DNA from: Linyphia triangularis
Lineage: Eukaryota; Arthropoda; Arachnida; Araneae; Linyphiidae
Length of the DNA: 64,000 bases
Assembly (NCBI GenBank): GCA_963978545.1
Contig: OZ021726.1
Coordinates: 30,848,459-30,912,458, forward strand
Direction of reading: 5' to 3'
Of this stretch, positions 1-10,039 are shown piece by piece; positions within the stretch are counted from its first letter, which is position 1, and every line of letters begins with the position of its first letter. The notes under the pieces were generated by a model. The model was not told where the DNA came from. It worked only from the letters and a program-made list of their open reading frames with translations, and did no database searches. Both the position numbers and the translations under genes were made by a program.

Positions 1-11
1 ATGCAAAATCA

Positions 12-493
12 TTGCGAAATTTATCCGATGTTGTTAGGAAATATATAAGAGGTTTAAAAGTTCTTAAATTAGAATCTAATGATCTTTCAAATGCTATAAT
101 TTCAAACATAGTTCTTCAAAAATTAGACAAAGACACAAGAAAAGCGTACGAATTATCTGTGACTACTAAAGAAATCCCGCCTTTAGAAGACGTATTACAA
201 TTCATTGATAATAGGTCGATGGTATTAGAACAACTAACTAAAAATGAATTCAAAACGAACAAATTTGTTAAAGGGTTCCATAATCCAAATTTAAAACCCA
301 AAAATTTGTTAGTTAATTCTAATAAAGATGTTAAACCCTGTTTGTTATGTAATGAAAAACATAATTTATTTGGATGTTCTCAATTCAATGATATGGATGT
401 TTCCAAACGAATAGAAACCGTTAAAGCCCTCAAATTATGTCGAAATTGCTTGAGGTGCCATAAAAATGTATGCGAATCATCTTTTAGCTGTTC
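12..493 (+). pseudogene. BEL/Pao gag fragment with zinc knuckle, 5' part
   Basis: About 160 residues readable on the + strand. The first ~80 resemble the helical DUF1759-type gag region of BEL elements (KLDKDTRKAYE, EDVLQFIDNR). The second part is a cysteine/histidine-rich zinc knuckle (PCLLCNEKHNLFGC, CRNCLRCHKNVC). The frame is cut at the TA where a Tc1-like element inserted. The rest of the knuckle (CLQRHNTLLH) resumes at 1721, in register once the insert and one TA are discounted. Gag would coat element RNA in the cytoplasm. Domain assignment is from pattern recognition of the family. Confidence 0.75.
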
Positions 494-495
494 TA

Positions 496-1718
496 CACTC
501 AAGAGCCAAAACATTATGACCACCCCTACATTTTGCAATGAACTCGCCTGGATGACGTGGAAGACATGTGATCGTGTGGAAGTGGTATTTAACTACTGCT
601 GGTGAATCTGAAGAATCATTCTTTCACTTACTTTTGTGTGTGATGAGAAAGGCTGCGGATTTAAGCGACTTTGATAGAGGGCAGATTGTAATGGCTCGAA
701 GGCTCGGAACAAGTATTTCCGAAACTGCACGACTCGTGGGTTTTTCGCGATCTACAGTTGTTAGTATTTATGCAAAGTGGATGAATGACTGTGAAAGCAG
801 CAGTAGACAACATGGTGTTGGACGTCCACACGCTATCAAAGAAAAAGGTCGTCGGAGACTGTCTCGCATGGTGAAACAAAAACCGGAGCCAGACAGTAGC
901 TCAGCTGACAGCCCAATACAATGCAGGGCCAAATAGAATAGTATCGGAGCACACTGTTCAGCGGACACTGTTAGATATGGGGCTACGCAGCAAACGTCCA
1001 CTCGTGTGCCTTTGCTGACCAAGCGTCATCGCCAACTGCGCCTGCGCTGGGCCCGGGAACATCGTGATTGGTCCATGGATCAGTGAGAGAGAGTTGCCTG
1101 GTCAGATGAATCACGGTTTGTCATTCATCACGGCGATGGCCGTGTCAGGATACGCCATCTTCCAGGCGAACAGTTGCTCCCTCAATGTACAGTAGGTCAT
1201 ACACATGCCGGTGGTGGCGGTATTATGCTTTGGGGGACGTTTTCTTGGGCATCTCTGGGACCCGTGGTTGTGGTAGAGCAGACCATGAATGCTACAGGGT
1301 ATCTGAACATCATTGCGGACCAGTTGCACCCTTACATGGCTTCTGTTTTTCCATCTGGAAATGGAATGTTCCAACAGGACAACGCCCCATGTCACAAGGC
1401 TAAAATTGTGTTGGAGTGGTTCCAGAAACATGATGCTGAATTCCAATTAATGTCCTGGCCGCCTAACTCACCGGATCTCAATCCGATAGAACACATTTGG
1501 GATGTCATGGGACGGAAGCTCAGATTTCAAAGACCACCAATTCGCAATATTTCGGATTTGCGTGACCGCTGCTTAAACATTTGGTACAATCTGTCTCCGG
1601 CCTTCTACCAAGGACTTGTGGCATCCATGCCAAGGCGGGTTGAAGCTGTATTGAGCGCCAAAGGTGGGTCAACTCGTTATTGACTGGTGGTCATAATGTT
1701 TTGTTTGGCTCTTGAGTG
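496..1718 (+). mobile_element. Tc1/mariner-type element inserted in BEL gag
   Basis: Inverted termini read CACTCAAGAGCC at the left and its complement GGCTCTTGAGTG at the right. The internal part (ACATTATGACCACC) is also inverted at both ends. TA dinucleotides at 494-495 and 1719-1720 form the target duplication. Length 1223 bp. The right terminus carries a 5-bp AAACA expansion relative to the left. The insertion splits the BEL zinc-knuckle codons. Confidence 0.92.
643..1683 (+). pseudogene. Tc1-like transposase, DD36E spacing, frameshifted
   Basis: The N-terminal helix-turn-helix reads from 643 ([16 protein letters not shown], then [13 protein letters not shown]). The frame breaks between about 930 and 1080, with an in-frame TGA near 1084. 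The catalytic half reads WSDESRF near 1098, then the open frame 1174-1683 with GGGGIMLWGTFSW, QQDNAPCH and NPIEHIWD. Between the QQD aspartate and the PIE glutamate there are 36 residues, against 34 in classic Tc1. This matches the DD36E group known as Incomer. The enzyme would cut and paste the element at TA sites. This copy is dead, but its catalytic half is well preserved. Confidence 0.88.
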
Positions 1719-1720
1719 TA

Positions 1721-4700
1721 GATGCCTGCAAAGACACAACACTTTGCTTCATATTGAAAAAGAAAATTCCGATCAAAGCAATAATTCATCAGCAGATGTA
1801 AATAATACGAGTACTTCGTTCGTCCAGAAAATAAATCCTCCCACGCAAGCTTCTCTTACAAATATTCTTCGCAGTCATAAATCGGGCATTCTATGTACTG
1901 TTCTGATTCATATAACAAATTCGTGCGGAGAAAAAATAAAAATGAGAGCAATTCTTGACAGCGGGTCGTCTGTCAATTGCATTACAAATGAAGCATCAGA
2001 ATTTCTGGGGTTAAAAAGAGAAATATATAATCTTTCAATTTCTGGAATAAATGGAAAGGAGCACTTCGTTAAGAATACTTTAACGGCTACTATTTCAAAC
2101 GATAATGGAAGTTATTTTAGAACAACAACATTTTTGATTTTACCTAAAATCACAGAATTAACACCGGTAATTCGACTGGATATTTCGCATATAACTTTTC
2201 CCAGCGGAATACAATTAGCAGATACTGAATTTTTTGTACCTAACAAAATTGATATTTTAATTGGGTGCGAATTATTTTTTGAATTACTTATGCCTGGAAA
2301 ATTTAAATCAAACGATAATTCGTTAGTCTTGCAAAACACTGTGTTCGGATATTTAGTTTCTGGATCTATGAATAATGTGCAATCAAATTCCTTTTCTGGT
2401 CTAATTTCGGAACGGGAAAATTTAAATCATTCTCTTCAGAGTCTTGAAACAGAGTCTTTTCCCGGTGATAATCAGGATAAACAAAACATTTCCGTCGAGG
2501 AATTATATTGCGAAAAACACTTCATTGAAACCACTAAGCGTGATATAACTGGTAGATATATCGTAAGGCTTCCGATTAAGGAAAATTGCAGGAGCGATTT
2601 AGGGAACTCCAGAGATGTTGCAGAAAAACGTTTAAATCAATTGTGGAGAAGACTAAACGAAAATCCAGACATGGCATCTCAGTACAAGAACTTTATTGAT
2701 GAATATCTTTCTCTTAGCCATATGGGGAAAATTATAGACGGTCAGCACGAAGTGGACACTTACTATATTCCACACCACGCTGTGTTACGTCCGGACAGTT
2801 TATCAACGCCTCTTCGTGTCGTATTCGACGCATCATCAAAGACCAACCAGGGTATCTCTCTCAACTCCATCTTACTCAATGGTGGTACTGTTCAACAAGA
2901 TTTGTTTTCCATTGCAACAAGATTTAGAAAACATCAGTTTGCCTTCAGTGCTGATGTAAGAAAAATGTATCGTCAGATATTAGTAGCGCCAGAAGACAGA
3001 AGTTTACAACGAATCCTGTGGAAGTCGAGTCCATCTACACCCATTGAAGTATTCCAGTTGAAAACAGTAACCTACGGGACATCGTGTGCGCCTTTTCTTG
3101 CTACCCGAACTTTAAAGGCTCTTGCTGATGATGAACAAGACAATAATCCTGTGGCCGCCGAAGTAGCCCGCAATGATTTCTACGTAGATGACGTTCTATC
3201 CGGTTCACAAACCTTGGAACAAGCTAAGAGCAAACAAGCTGGCCTCATTCAACTCTTACTCAAGGGAGGCATGGAGCTCCACAAGTGGATGTCAAACCAT
3301 CCAGAATTGATACAGGGTGAAGCAAACTCCGAGTACTCATTTTCATCGCCGGATCCTACTGTCAAAACCTTGGGCATGCTTTGGTGCTCAAGTTTAGACT
3401 ACTTTACCTTCAAAGTGACTGTGAATCTTGAAAAGAGTTACACGAAACGAGAAGTGTTATCGACAATCGCTCGGCTTTTCGATCCTTTGGGCCTGATACA
3501 ACCAATCATTTCCAAGGCCAAGATTTTTCTTCAAAGACTTTGGGTACTTTCACTCAACTGGTCAGATCTTCTTCCACCAAAGGAGCTCAAGGAGTGTTTA
3601 AGTTTTCTGACTCACTTACCTCTCGTAAATCAAGTGCAAATTCCCAGGTGTGTTCTTCTTCCCAATGCCACTACTATTCAACTCCATGGATTTGCCGACG
3701 CGTCACAACAAGCTTTTGGTGCAGCGATCTACTTAAAATCTACAAATCAACAAGGGCAAGTACAGACCAGACTTCTGTGCAGCAAATCCAAGGTAGCACC
3801 CATCAAAACTCTGACGATTCCTCGTTTGGAGCTGTCAGCAGCTCTTTTGTTGACTCGCTTAACATCAAGAATTGTACCTATCCTACAGCTACCGATAGAT
3901 CACATTTTTTTGTGGACAGATTCAACAATCACTCTTGCCTGGATCAAAACTCCTCCTGAGAAGTTAAAGCCATTCGTTTCAAACCGAGTGAAGGTAATTC
4001 AATCCCTGGACAACAACTACGAATGGAGACATGTGTCTTCAAAGGAAAACCCAGCCGACGTCATCTCTAGGAGACAAGACGCAAGGGCTCTAATCGCCAA
4101 TAATCTCTGGTGGGAAGGGCCAGAGTGTTTGAAACAAGACCACCTAGAGGATTCCTCATTTGATCTAACTAATCTTAATGATAACTTATATTTCAGTGAA
4201 CTGAAAAGGACCTCTGAAACTGCCTTAATTGCAACAAAAGATGACTTTTTGTTAAATTTCCTGAATGTTAGTAATAACTACCGAAAATTAATTAATGTGT
4301 TTAGTTATGTTCTTAGGTTCATTAACAATTGTAAGTGTAAGCCAAAAAAGGCTGGATTTCTTTCTGCAGATGAAGTCAATGACAGCGAGTTGCGGTTGCT
4401 ATCGCTGGTACAACAAGAAAATCTTGGTGAAGACTTCAATCAGTTAAGTTCAGGAGACCCGGTAACAGCTACAAGTAAATTAAAAATTTTATTACCTTTT
4501 CTTCATAAATGCTCAAATGTCATCAGAGTTGGAGGTCGCCTTTCCAATTCAGAATTATCTTTTGATGAAAAGCATCCTATTGCTCTATCAAAAAATCATA
4601 GATTGTCAAGGCTCATCTTGTTAGATCTACATAAAAGTAATTGCCATCTCGGTGCGCAAGCACTGTTACATTTGTCTAGACAAAGATATTGGATTATTCA

Positions 4701-4863
4701 TGGAAGAGATCTTGCTAGAAGTATTGTGCATGAATGTGTGGTTTGTACAAAATATAAACCACGATTCTTAGTTAAAAAATGGACGATCTGCCAGCTGAAC
4801 GTTGTCAATAAACATTCCCCTTCCTTAATTCTGGTACAGTCTTTGCAAGTCCATTTTACATAA
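1721..4863 (+). pseudogene. BEL/Pao pol: protease, reverse transcriptase, RNase H, integrase zinc domain
   Basis: An open frame of about 1045 codons begins with the end of the gag zinc knuckle. Then come an aspartic protease (ILDSGSSVNCI near 1950-1982), a reverse transcriptase with the FYVDDVLSG catalytic box near 3178, an RNase H-like region (FADASQQAFGAAIY, LWTDSTITLAWIK), and an integrase HHCC zinc domain (NCHLGAQALLHLSRQRYW, CVVCTKYK near 4640-4755). Near 4780 the frame shifts; the natural continuation is in another frame and has a TAA near 4807. Gag and pol appear fused, as usual for BEL. Function is inferred from the motifs. Confidence 0.88.
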
Positions 4864-5294
4864 AAAACAAAAATCAATGTAAAGGGCCATTTCAAAAGGT
4901 CTTTATTGTAATATTTGTATGTCTAGTAACACGTGCTGTTCATTTTGAAATTGTATCAGATATGACATCCGACTCATTCATTGTATCATTGAAAAGATTT
5001 ATGTCTCGTAGAGGAAAATGTTCAACTCTCTTTAGTGACAATGCTAAAACTTACATAGGCTCTCACAATGAGTTGAACGATTTTGTAAAAGACAATGTTT
5101 CAGTTGGAACAGTGGTCATAGTCAAGCAAAACAACATACCCATAAATTCATGGCTTATGGGAAGAATTATAAAAGTGTTTGAGGGAAAGGATAAATGTGT
5201 TAGAGTTTGTCTAATAAAAACAAAGCGTGGTAATTTAAAACGCCCCATTTCAAAGCTAGTTGTTCTACCTGTCCCAACTGACTCAAATGTCTAA
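4864..5294 (+). pseudogene. BEL/Pao integrase remnant with internal deletion
   Basis: After the pol frame break, integrase core sequence continues (CLVTRAVHFEIVSDMTSDSF, then LFSDNAKTYIG). At about 5085 it jumps to the C-terminal tail of BEL integrase (PINSWLMGRIIKVFEG, RPISKLVVLPVP), ending at 5292-5294. The segment holding the third catalytic acidic residue is missing, so a deletion has removed part of the core. Confidence 0.75.
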
Positions 5295-5470
5295 TTTTTT
5301 TATATGTATAACAATTGATATTGTAATTGTTTAATTTGTCTAACATTTTTTAATTCAATGTTATTTTAAGTAATATTCTGTTTACTGTTTCTCATTCTAA
5401 TTCTGTATACTTTTCATAACAATTGTATAATTATTAATTTTGAAATTTATTAATTTCAACGCCGGGAGTA

Positions 5471-5652
5471 TGTTCCAGCCGGCCGAACATGTTCGTAAAG
5501 AATAATGCAAAACCAACGCCCTCTGTGGGCGACTTGTAAAACACTTGTAAAAACTGTGAGAAGGATGTTTAGCCACGATAGGAACAAGACGTTCCGAGTG
5601 CAATAAACCTGAACCGAAAGACGATTAGTCTTGCATTCTTCCAACGCACACA
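5471..5652 (+). repeat. Probable 3' LTR of the BEL/Pao element
   Basis: About 175 bases after the end of pol, a purine stretch (GCCGGGAG) precedes TGTTCCAGCCGGCC. The segment contains a polyadenylation-type AATAAA near 5602 and ends around AACGCACACA. The TG...CA limits, position and poly(A) signal suggest an LTR, but the 5' partner is outside the window, so the exact end is uncertain. Confidence 0.45.
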
Positions 5653-6410
5653 AAATAACCATAAAACTTATAGTCCACTCAAGAAGAATAACCAATTTTC
5701 TCAGTGGGCAAATTGTGATATTTTTTTTTTTAAATGAGTCGTCAAATTAAAATATGGCCAGTTGTAAATTAAAAAATATATTTATCAAAACATTTCGAGC
5801 AAAAACACTACAAGATAATAACATAATTAAAAAAAGCGGCAATCCTTAAACGAGGATGACCAGTCTTTACCAAAAAGATACAAAGTCGGTTGAATCGAGT
5901 AGGTTGATCCTTGACCCCACACCTCCCCTTTCCGTCGACATAAGGAACCCCTTTGAAGATAAGCTTGGGAGGAGGGGGTCCCACCGTCCCACACAGCTAC
6001 GAAAATACTTTATAGCACGAAATATCTCTAGGATCAAGGTGCCATTATATTAAATCATTTTCTGCAGTCGGCAAAACTAGTGTTTCAAAGAACCAGTCAT
6101 TGCCTACTCGAATATATGTATGCATGTGTGTTTAGAGTCGTATGAGCAAACCATTCCACTTATAATCCACACCATGGTTGACTGACGGCAATTCCTAAAT
6201 TAGTATAAAAAATAATAGTATTAAAAGAAAGAGACGAAGGTTGCAATGTCATAAGTGTGGTAGTTATTGTTTCGATGAGGATTGCAAGCAAAGGCGTGAA
6301 TTCAGCGCACATGCAGGAAACATAGTTTGCTTATAACGTGTTGGTGCGCCAGCAAATCCATTTCAATATGCAAGTAAAATAAAAATTGCGGTAAGTCAAT
6401 CTATTAATAT
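5653..6410. other. AT-rich stretch, no gene recognised
   Basis: No coding exon or clear repeat was recognised. Short open frames here (for example 5856-6053 on +) lack family features. Confidence 0.5.
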
Positions 6411-6619
6411 TGTTACGAATTTTTGTATATTTGTAAATATTTCGTAGTGCTAATTTTGTAAATAGTAATTTATGTACATATTGCATAAGGCAGTGCAATA
6501 GTTCGTTAAATTGGCTTCCCTGCAGTGAGCATCTCAATGCTTGATAACGGGTTTTACAGCGGTAACTCTGGGAAGCGAGTTTCAAGGGGCAGGGCATTTA
6601 ACATTATGGTAATGGGAAT

Positions 6620-6687
6620 CTCGCCAAATTTGGCGAGAAATCGCCAAATGTCGCCAAACTTGGCGACTATTTGGCGACATTTTCGGT
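6620..6687 (+). promoter_or_regulatory. Array of inverted TTGGCGA / TCGCCAA motifs in the LTR
   Basis: At least six TCGCCAA/TTGGCGA heptamers in alternating orientation, beginning with the palindrome CTCGCCAAATTTGGCGAG. Equivalent arrays are present in the other two LTR copies (about 43865-43950 and 50220-50330). This could be a transcription-factor array or a hairpin-forming segment. Confidence 0.6.
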
Positions 6688-6716
6688 ACATGTATAGGAT
6701 TTTTCGACTACTGTCT

Positions 6717-6779
6717 GGAAAGTTCTCCAAATTCCTCTCTCTAGAGGTTTCAAGAAGGTTCGCAGCCTCCCCTTTATAA
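6717..6779 (+). promoter_or_regulatory. Heat-shock-element-like sites and TATA box of the LTR promoter
   Basis: GGAAAGTTCTCC (6717-6728) contains GAAnnTTC. TTCAAGAAGGTTC (6749-6761) is a perfect three-unit TTCnnGAAnnTTC heat-shock element. TTTATAAG follows at 6774-6780. The first site is kept in all three LTR copies. Heat or stress induction is inferred from the motif only. Confidence 0.6.
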
Positions 6780-6834
6780 GGACGGCCGTGAGTAGAGTAA
6801 GTTAGTTCTTGAATTTTGAGTCACTGAATTAGTT

Positions 6835-7167
6835 TGTGGTGTACGAGGCTAAAAAAATTAAACCCATCAAAGTTTATTTCTTGTTCTTGGATGGCAGTTA
6901 CGCGTTGCCAGGACAACGTAACTTGGTTTTTACTTTATTTTCCATTTTGTCGTGTTCTATTAATTTATGCAGTTATAAGACGATGAACGTATATCTTTTC
7001 CTCATATGAGCTGTGTTTTATAACCGAGGCTAATTATGCTTGTAACTCTATTTTACTTGTAAATAACTGTAAATATTAAATGCTAACATGTCGTCAATTG
7101 TCTTGAGTTTACTCATCTTATTGAACCGCATATTGTAGGAAGTTCTATTTATTCGCCTCCCCTAACA
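6835..7167 (+). repeat. Gypsy 5' LTR
   Basis: Starts TGTGGTGTACGAGG and ends CTCCCCTAACA. Its match to 13303-13635 is 326 of 333 positions. The sequence just after it, ACTGGTGACCTGAGG, sits where a tRNA primer-binding site is expected; the priming tRNA was not assigned. Confidence 0.93.
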
Positions 7168-7261
7168 ACTGGTGACCTGAGGACGTAGATTTTATTTGGA
7201 TGAAAAAAGTTCTGTGCATTTAAATAGAAATATTATTATCTGATTTAACTTTATATTAAAC

Positions 7262-8013
7262 ATGAATGAGAGCGCAGACGATAATTTAAATTCATCAAGT
7301 CAAGATAATATACATTTAGAAGTAAACAGAGTGGCGATAAAGCCGCCAAATTTTTGGCGACATAAGCCTAAGATATGGTTTTTACAACTTGAAGCACAGT
7401 TTTCTAATGGAAATATTACTCGTGATGTAACTAAATATAACATTGTCCTTGCGTCATTGGATGAAAATGTTTTAGATTTTGTCGAGGATATTTTATCAAA
7501 TCCGCCAGCGGATGGGAAATACGATACTTTAAAAAATGCATTGTTGAATAGATTAACAGATACTGAAGAATCCAGGTTAAAAAAGGTATTGACCGAACTT
7601 AATCTAGGAGATAAATGCCCATCTGACTTGTTACGACAAATGAAAGGTTTGGCTGAAACTTCCATTTCTTCTGGAATTGTTAAAAACACTTTGGCTACAG
7701 AGGTTACCGCAGCAAGTTCAAGCAATATTGTCAATAAGCTCCGAGCCTTTAGATAACATTGCGGAGATGGCAGATAAAATTATCGGAATATTTAGCTCAA
7801 CAGAATTGTGTACAATGAGTAGAGTATCCAGTAAGGCTTCTGAACCGAATAATACTAATAACGAAAAAATTAGTTCTTTGGAAATTAGCATTGCAGAATT
7901 AACTAGGAAATTTGATACTTTCATGACAAGGGGTAGATCTCCAAATAAATCTGAAAATGCTCGCAATCGCAGCCGTTCGAGATCCAAACCTGCTCGTTAT
8001 AAACTATGTTGGT
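7262..8013 (+). pseudogene. Gypsy gag, frameshifted and cut in the zinc knuckle
   Basis: The first frame (7262-7756) begins MNESADDNLN and carries the arthropod gypsy gag pattern PPNFWRHKPKIWFLQLEAQF. A frameshift near 7680-7690 moves the sequence to a second frame (WLQRLPQQVQAILSISSE, then a basic stretch NARNRSRSRSKPARY). It ends at KLCWY, the first cysteine of a CCHC-like knuckle, where the TIR element inserted. The remainder (KFG... VKPCEF) resumes after 10006. Gag would package element RNA. The frameshift makes this copy defective. Confidence 0.82.
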
Positions 8014-8014
8014 A

Positions 8015-10004
8015 CAGTACGCAAAAAAAAAAAAAAAAAACAGAACGATAGCTATATCTTCGGTTCTAATTATCGTAGAATCTTACGGTTTGCACCAAAA
8101 TGTTTTGCTTACGATTTTCTATATATCTGATGCAATTTTTTTTTCTTGAGGGACCGTTTACTAAGTAAAAGTAACGCTATCTTCGAAAATTTCAATACGA
8201 ACCCTTATTTTTTTATCATTTCATTCGATTCAGAATACATCATTTACCCTGTATACCAAATTTCAATGCATTATGTTGAAAAACACGTCACTTATGAGCG
8301 AAAATATTTCGACCATTTTTTGACCGATCTTCAGGGAGAATTTCCATAAAACGAAAGGTATTTTTAAGGTTCTTCTTCACAGAGGGAGAAATAGAACGGT
8401 CAATGTGGCGCGTTTCACGAAGATTAAAAAATGCAAGTATTAGTCTAAAATTGCATAGAAACTACTTGGATTTATAGTGTCATGTTTAAGATTAATACAA
8501 AAATAGCAAGTAAACGCAAAAGTAACATAATTTATTTACAACATTAAAGATGTGCATTCTTCACACGAAATAAATAAAATATCGAAAACTGTAATTGCAG
8601 AAATATAACGAATACTACTGATAATTAGAAAATTAATAAATATTAAATGTAGGCATTAGTAAACAGTATTTAGCAAAGCATGAATATTTTACAGAAATAT
8701 TTCACTAAAAACACAAATGTAACTAGATCGTTGAAATTATTTATAAAATGAAAAAGTCACATGATTCAGTAAAATTTTTAAAAAATAACTTATTGAAATT
8801 GCTTAAAAAATGTTGTTTTAAATAAATAGAATTTAAGAAAGCAAATTAAAAAAAAAAAATGACAGTTTACAGAAAAAATAATAATTTTAAAAACTAAAAA
8901 ACACGCTTTAATAGAAAATCAAACTAAAAAGTAGAAAATAATCAATAGATTAAAAAACTAAGAAACACGCTTTAATAGAAAAGTGAACTAAAAAGTAGAA
9001 GATAATTTTAAATAAGTTTGAAATAAGAATAGAGTGATTAACAAGAAATATTTATTTTATCGTACAAAAGCGTGGGGTGCTTTTTAAGATATTTTCATAA
9101 TGGCTCTACTTTTACCAATATCTGTCATTAAATATTTACAAAAATTGACATCAAGCACCCCACGCTTTTTTACGATAAAATAAATATTTCTTGTTAATCA
9201 CTATTCTTATTTCAAACTTATTTAAAATTATCTTCTACTTTTTAGTTCACTTTACTATTAAAGCGTGTTTCTTAGTTTTTAAACTATCTGTTATACGATA
9301 ACTGAACGTTATGCGATTTTCCACACCTCTAGTTTACCTTGAATTAATCTTTGATAGTATTCAAAAGTCGTCTACTATACGGTCCCTTAAAATGAGCGTT
9401 TTTTACATTTTCTCTAAAAAATCGAGAACTAATAGTCAAAATGGAAAGAAAAAAATTATGGGGAGGGGGGGTTTAGACCATGGTAAATCTAATGAAAGCA
9501 AAAAAAATATATGTTTCTATTCAAAAAAAAAATTTAATTGCTTTATTAATTAATAATTAATTATTAAAAAAGAAATTGATTCAAAAGCTGATTGCTATTT
9601 ATGTTTGGCCATTTACAAACTACCTTTTGAAAAAAAAATTACTGAAATATATTAATTATTTAAGTATTTATTGCCAAAAAACCAACTTTTTTATTTAACA
9701 TTAATTTATCATTTTCTTTTTATCATTTAAATTACAAACCATTCATTAGAAAATTACGAATTTTTGTATTTCGCATTCTTTTTTAATGCTGAATCCAAAT
9801 ATGGAATAATATTATGAGGTTGCTATTGGACTTTTTAAAGTTTGGTTCTGTTTTAATATGTAGATGACCCCTCATGATAAAAAAAAACTACATACAATTA
9901 TTAAAAACCTTTCACGATTTACAACGGTACCTTTTGTTTGTTATTTCAACAATTAGAACAAAAGATATAGCCATCGTTCTGGTTTTTTTTGGGGGGGGGT
10001 ACTG
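8015..10004. mobile_element. Non-coding TIR element (Tc1/mariner-like, TA duplication) inside gypsy gag
   Basis: Both termini start CAGTAC, followed by a homopolymer-rich part and then a shared inverted segment (CAGAACGATAGCTATATC at the left, CCAGAACGATGGCTATATC at the right when complemented), for TIRs of about 50-60 bp. TA at 8013-8014 and 10005-10006 flanks the element. No transposase frame is visible in 1990 bp, so it is non-autonomous. It contains a nested palindromic MITE. Assignment to Tc1/mariner rests on the TA duplication. Confidence 0.75.
8886..9285. mobile_element. Near-palindromic MITE (copy A) with a duplicated left end
   Basis: Long inverted arms (AACACGCTTTAATAG and AGAATAGAGTGATTAACAAG at the left, their complements at the right) meet around a short loop flanked by GTGGGGTGC / GCACCCCAC. 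The full unit is about 8951-9285. An extra copy of the left ~60 bases precedes it at 8886-8945. A second copy lies at 24066-24420 with its loop in the opposite direction. Confidence 0.85.
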
Positions 10005-10039
10005 TACCATTATAAATTTGGAAGCAATGAACTTCACTG

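Larger units (their letters stand above)
1..5652 (+). mobile_element. Decayed BEL/Pao LTR retrotransposon, 5' truncated by the window
   Basis: Gag, protease, RT, RNase H and integrase segments occur in the order expected for BEL/Pao. The element starts before the window, so its 5' LTR is not seen. It is broken by a Tc1-like insertion (496-1718), a frameshift with stop near 4780-4810, and an internal deletion in integrase. A probable 3' LTR lies at about 5471-5652. It is not autonomous in its present state. Confidence 0.85.

Noticed and set aside
3540..3959. 139-codon frame in pol of the BEL element
   Set aside because: Alternative-frame shadow of the RNase H region.
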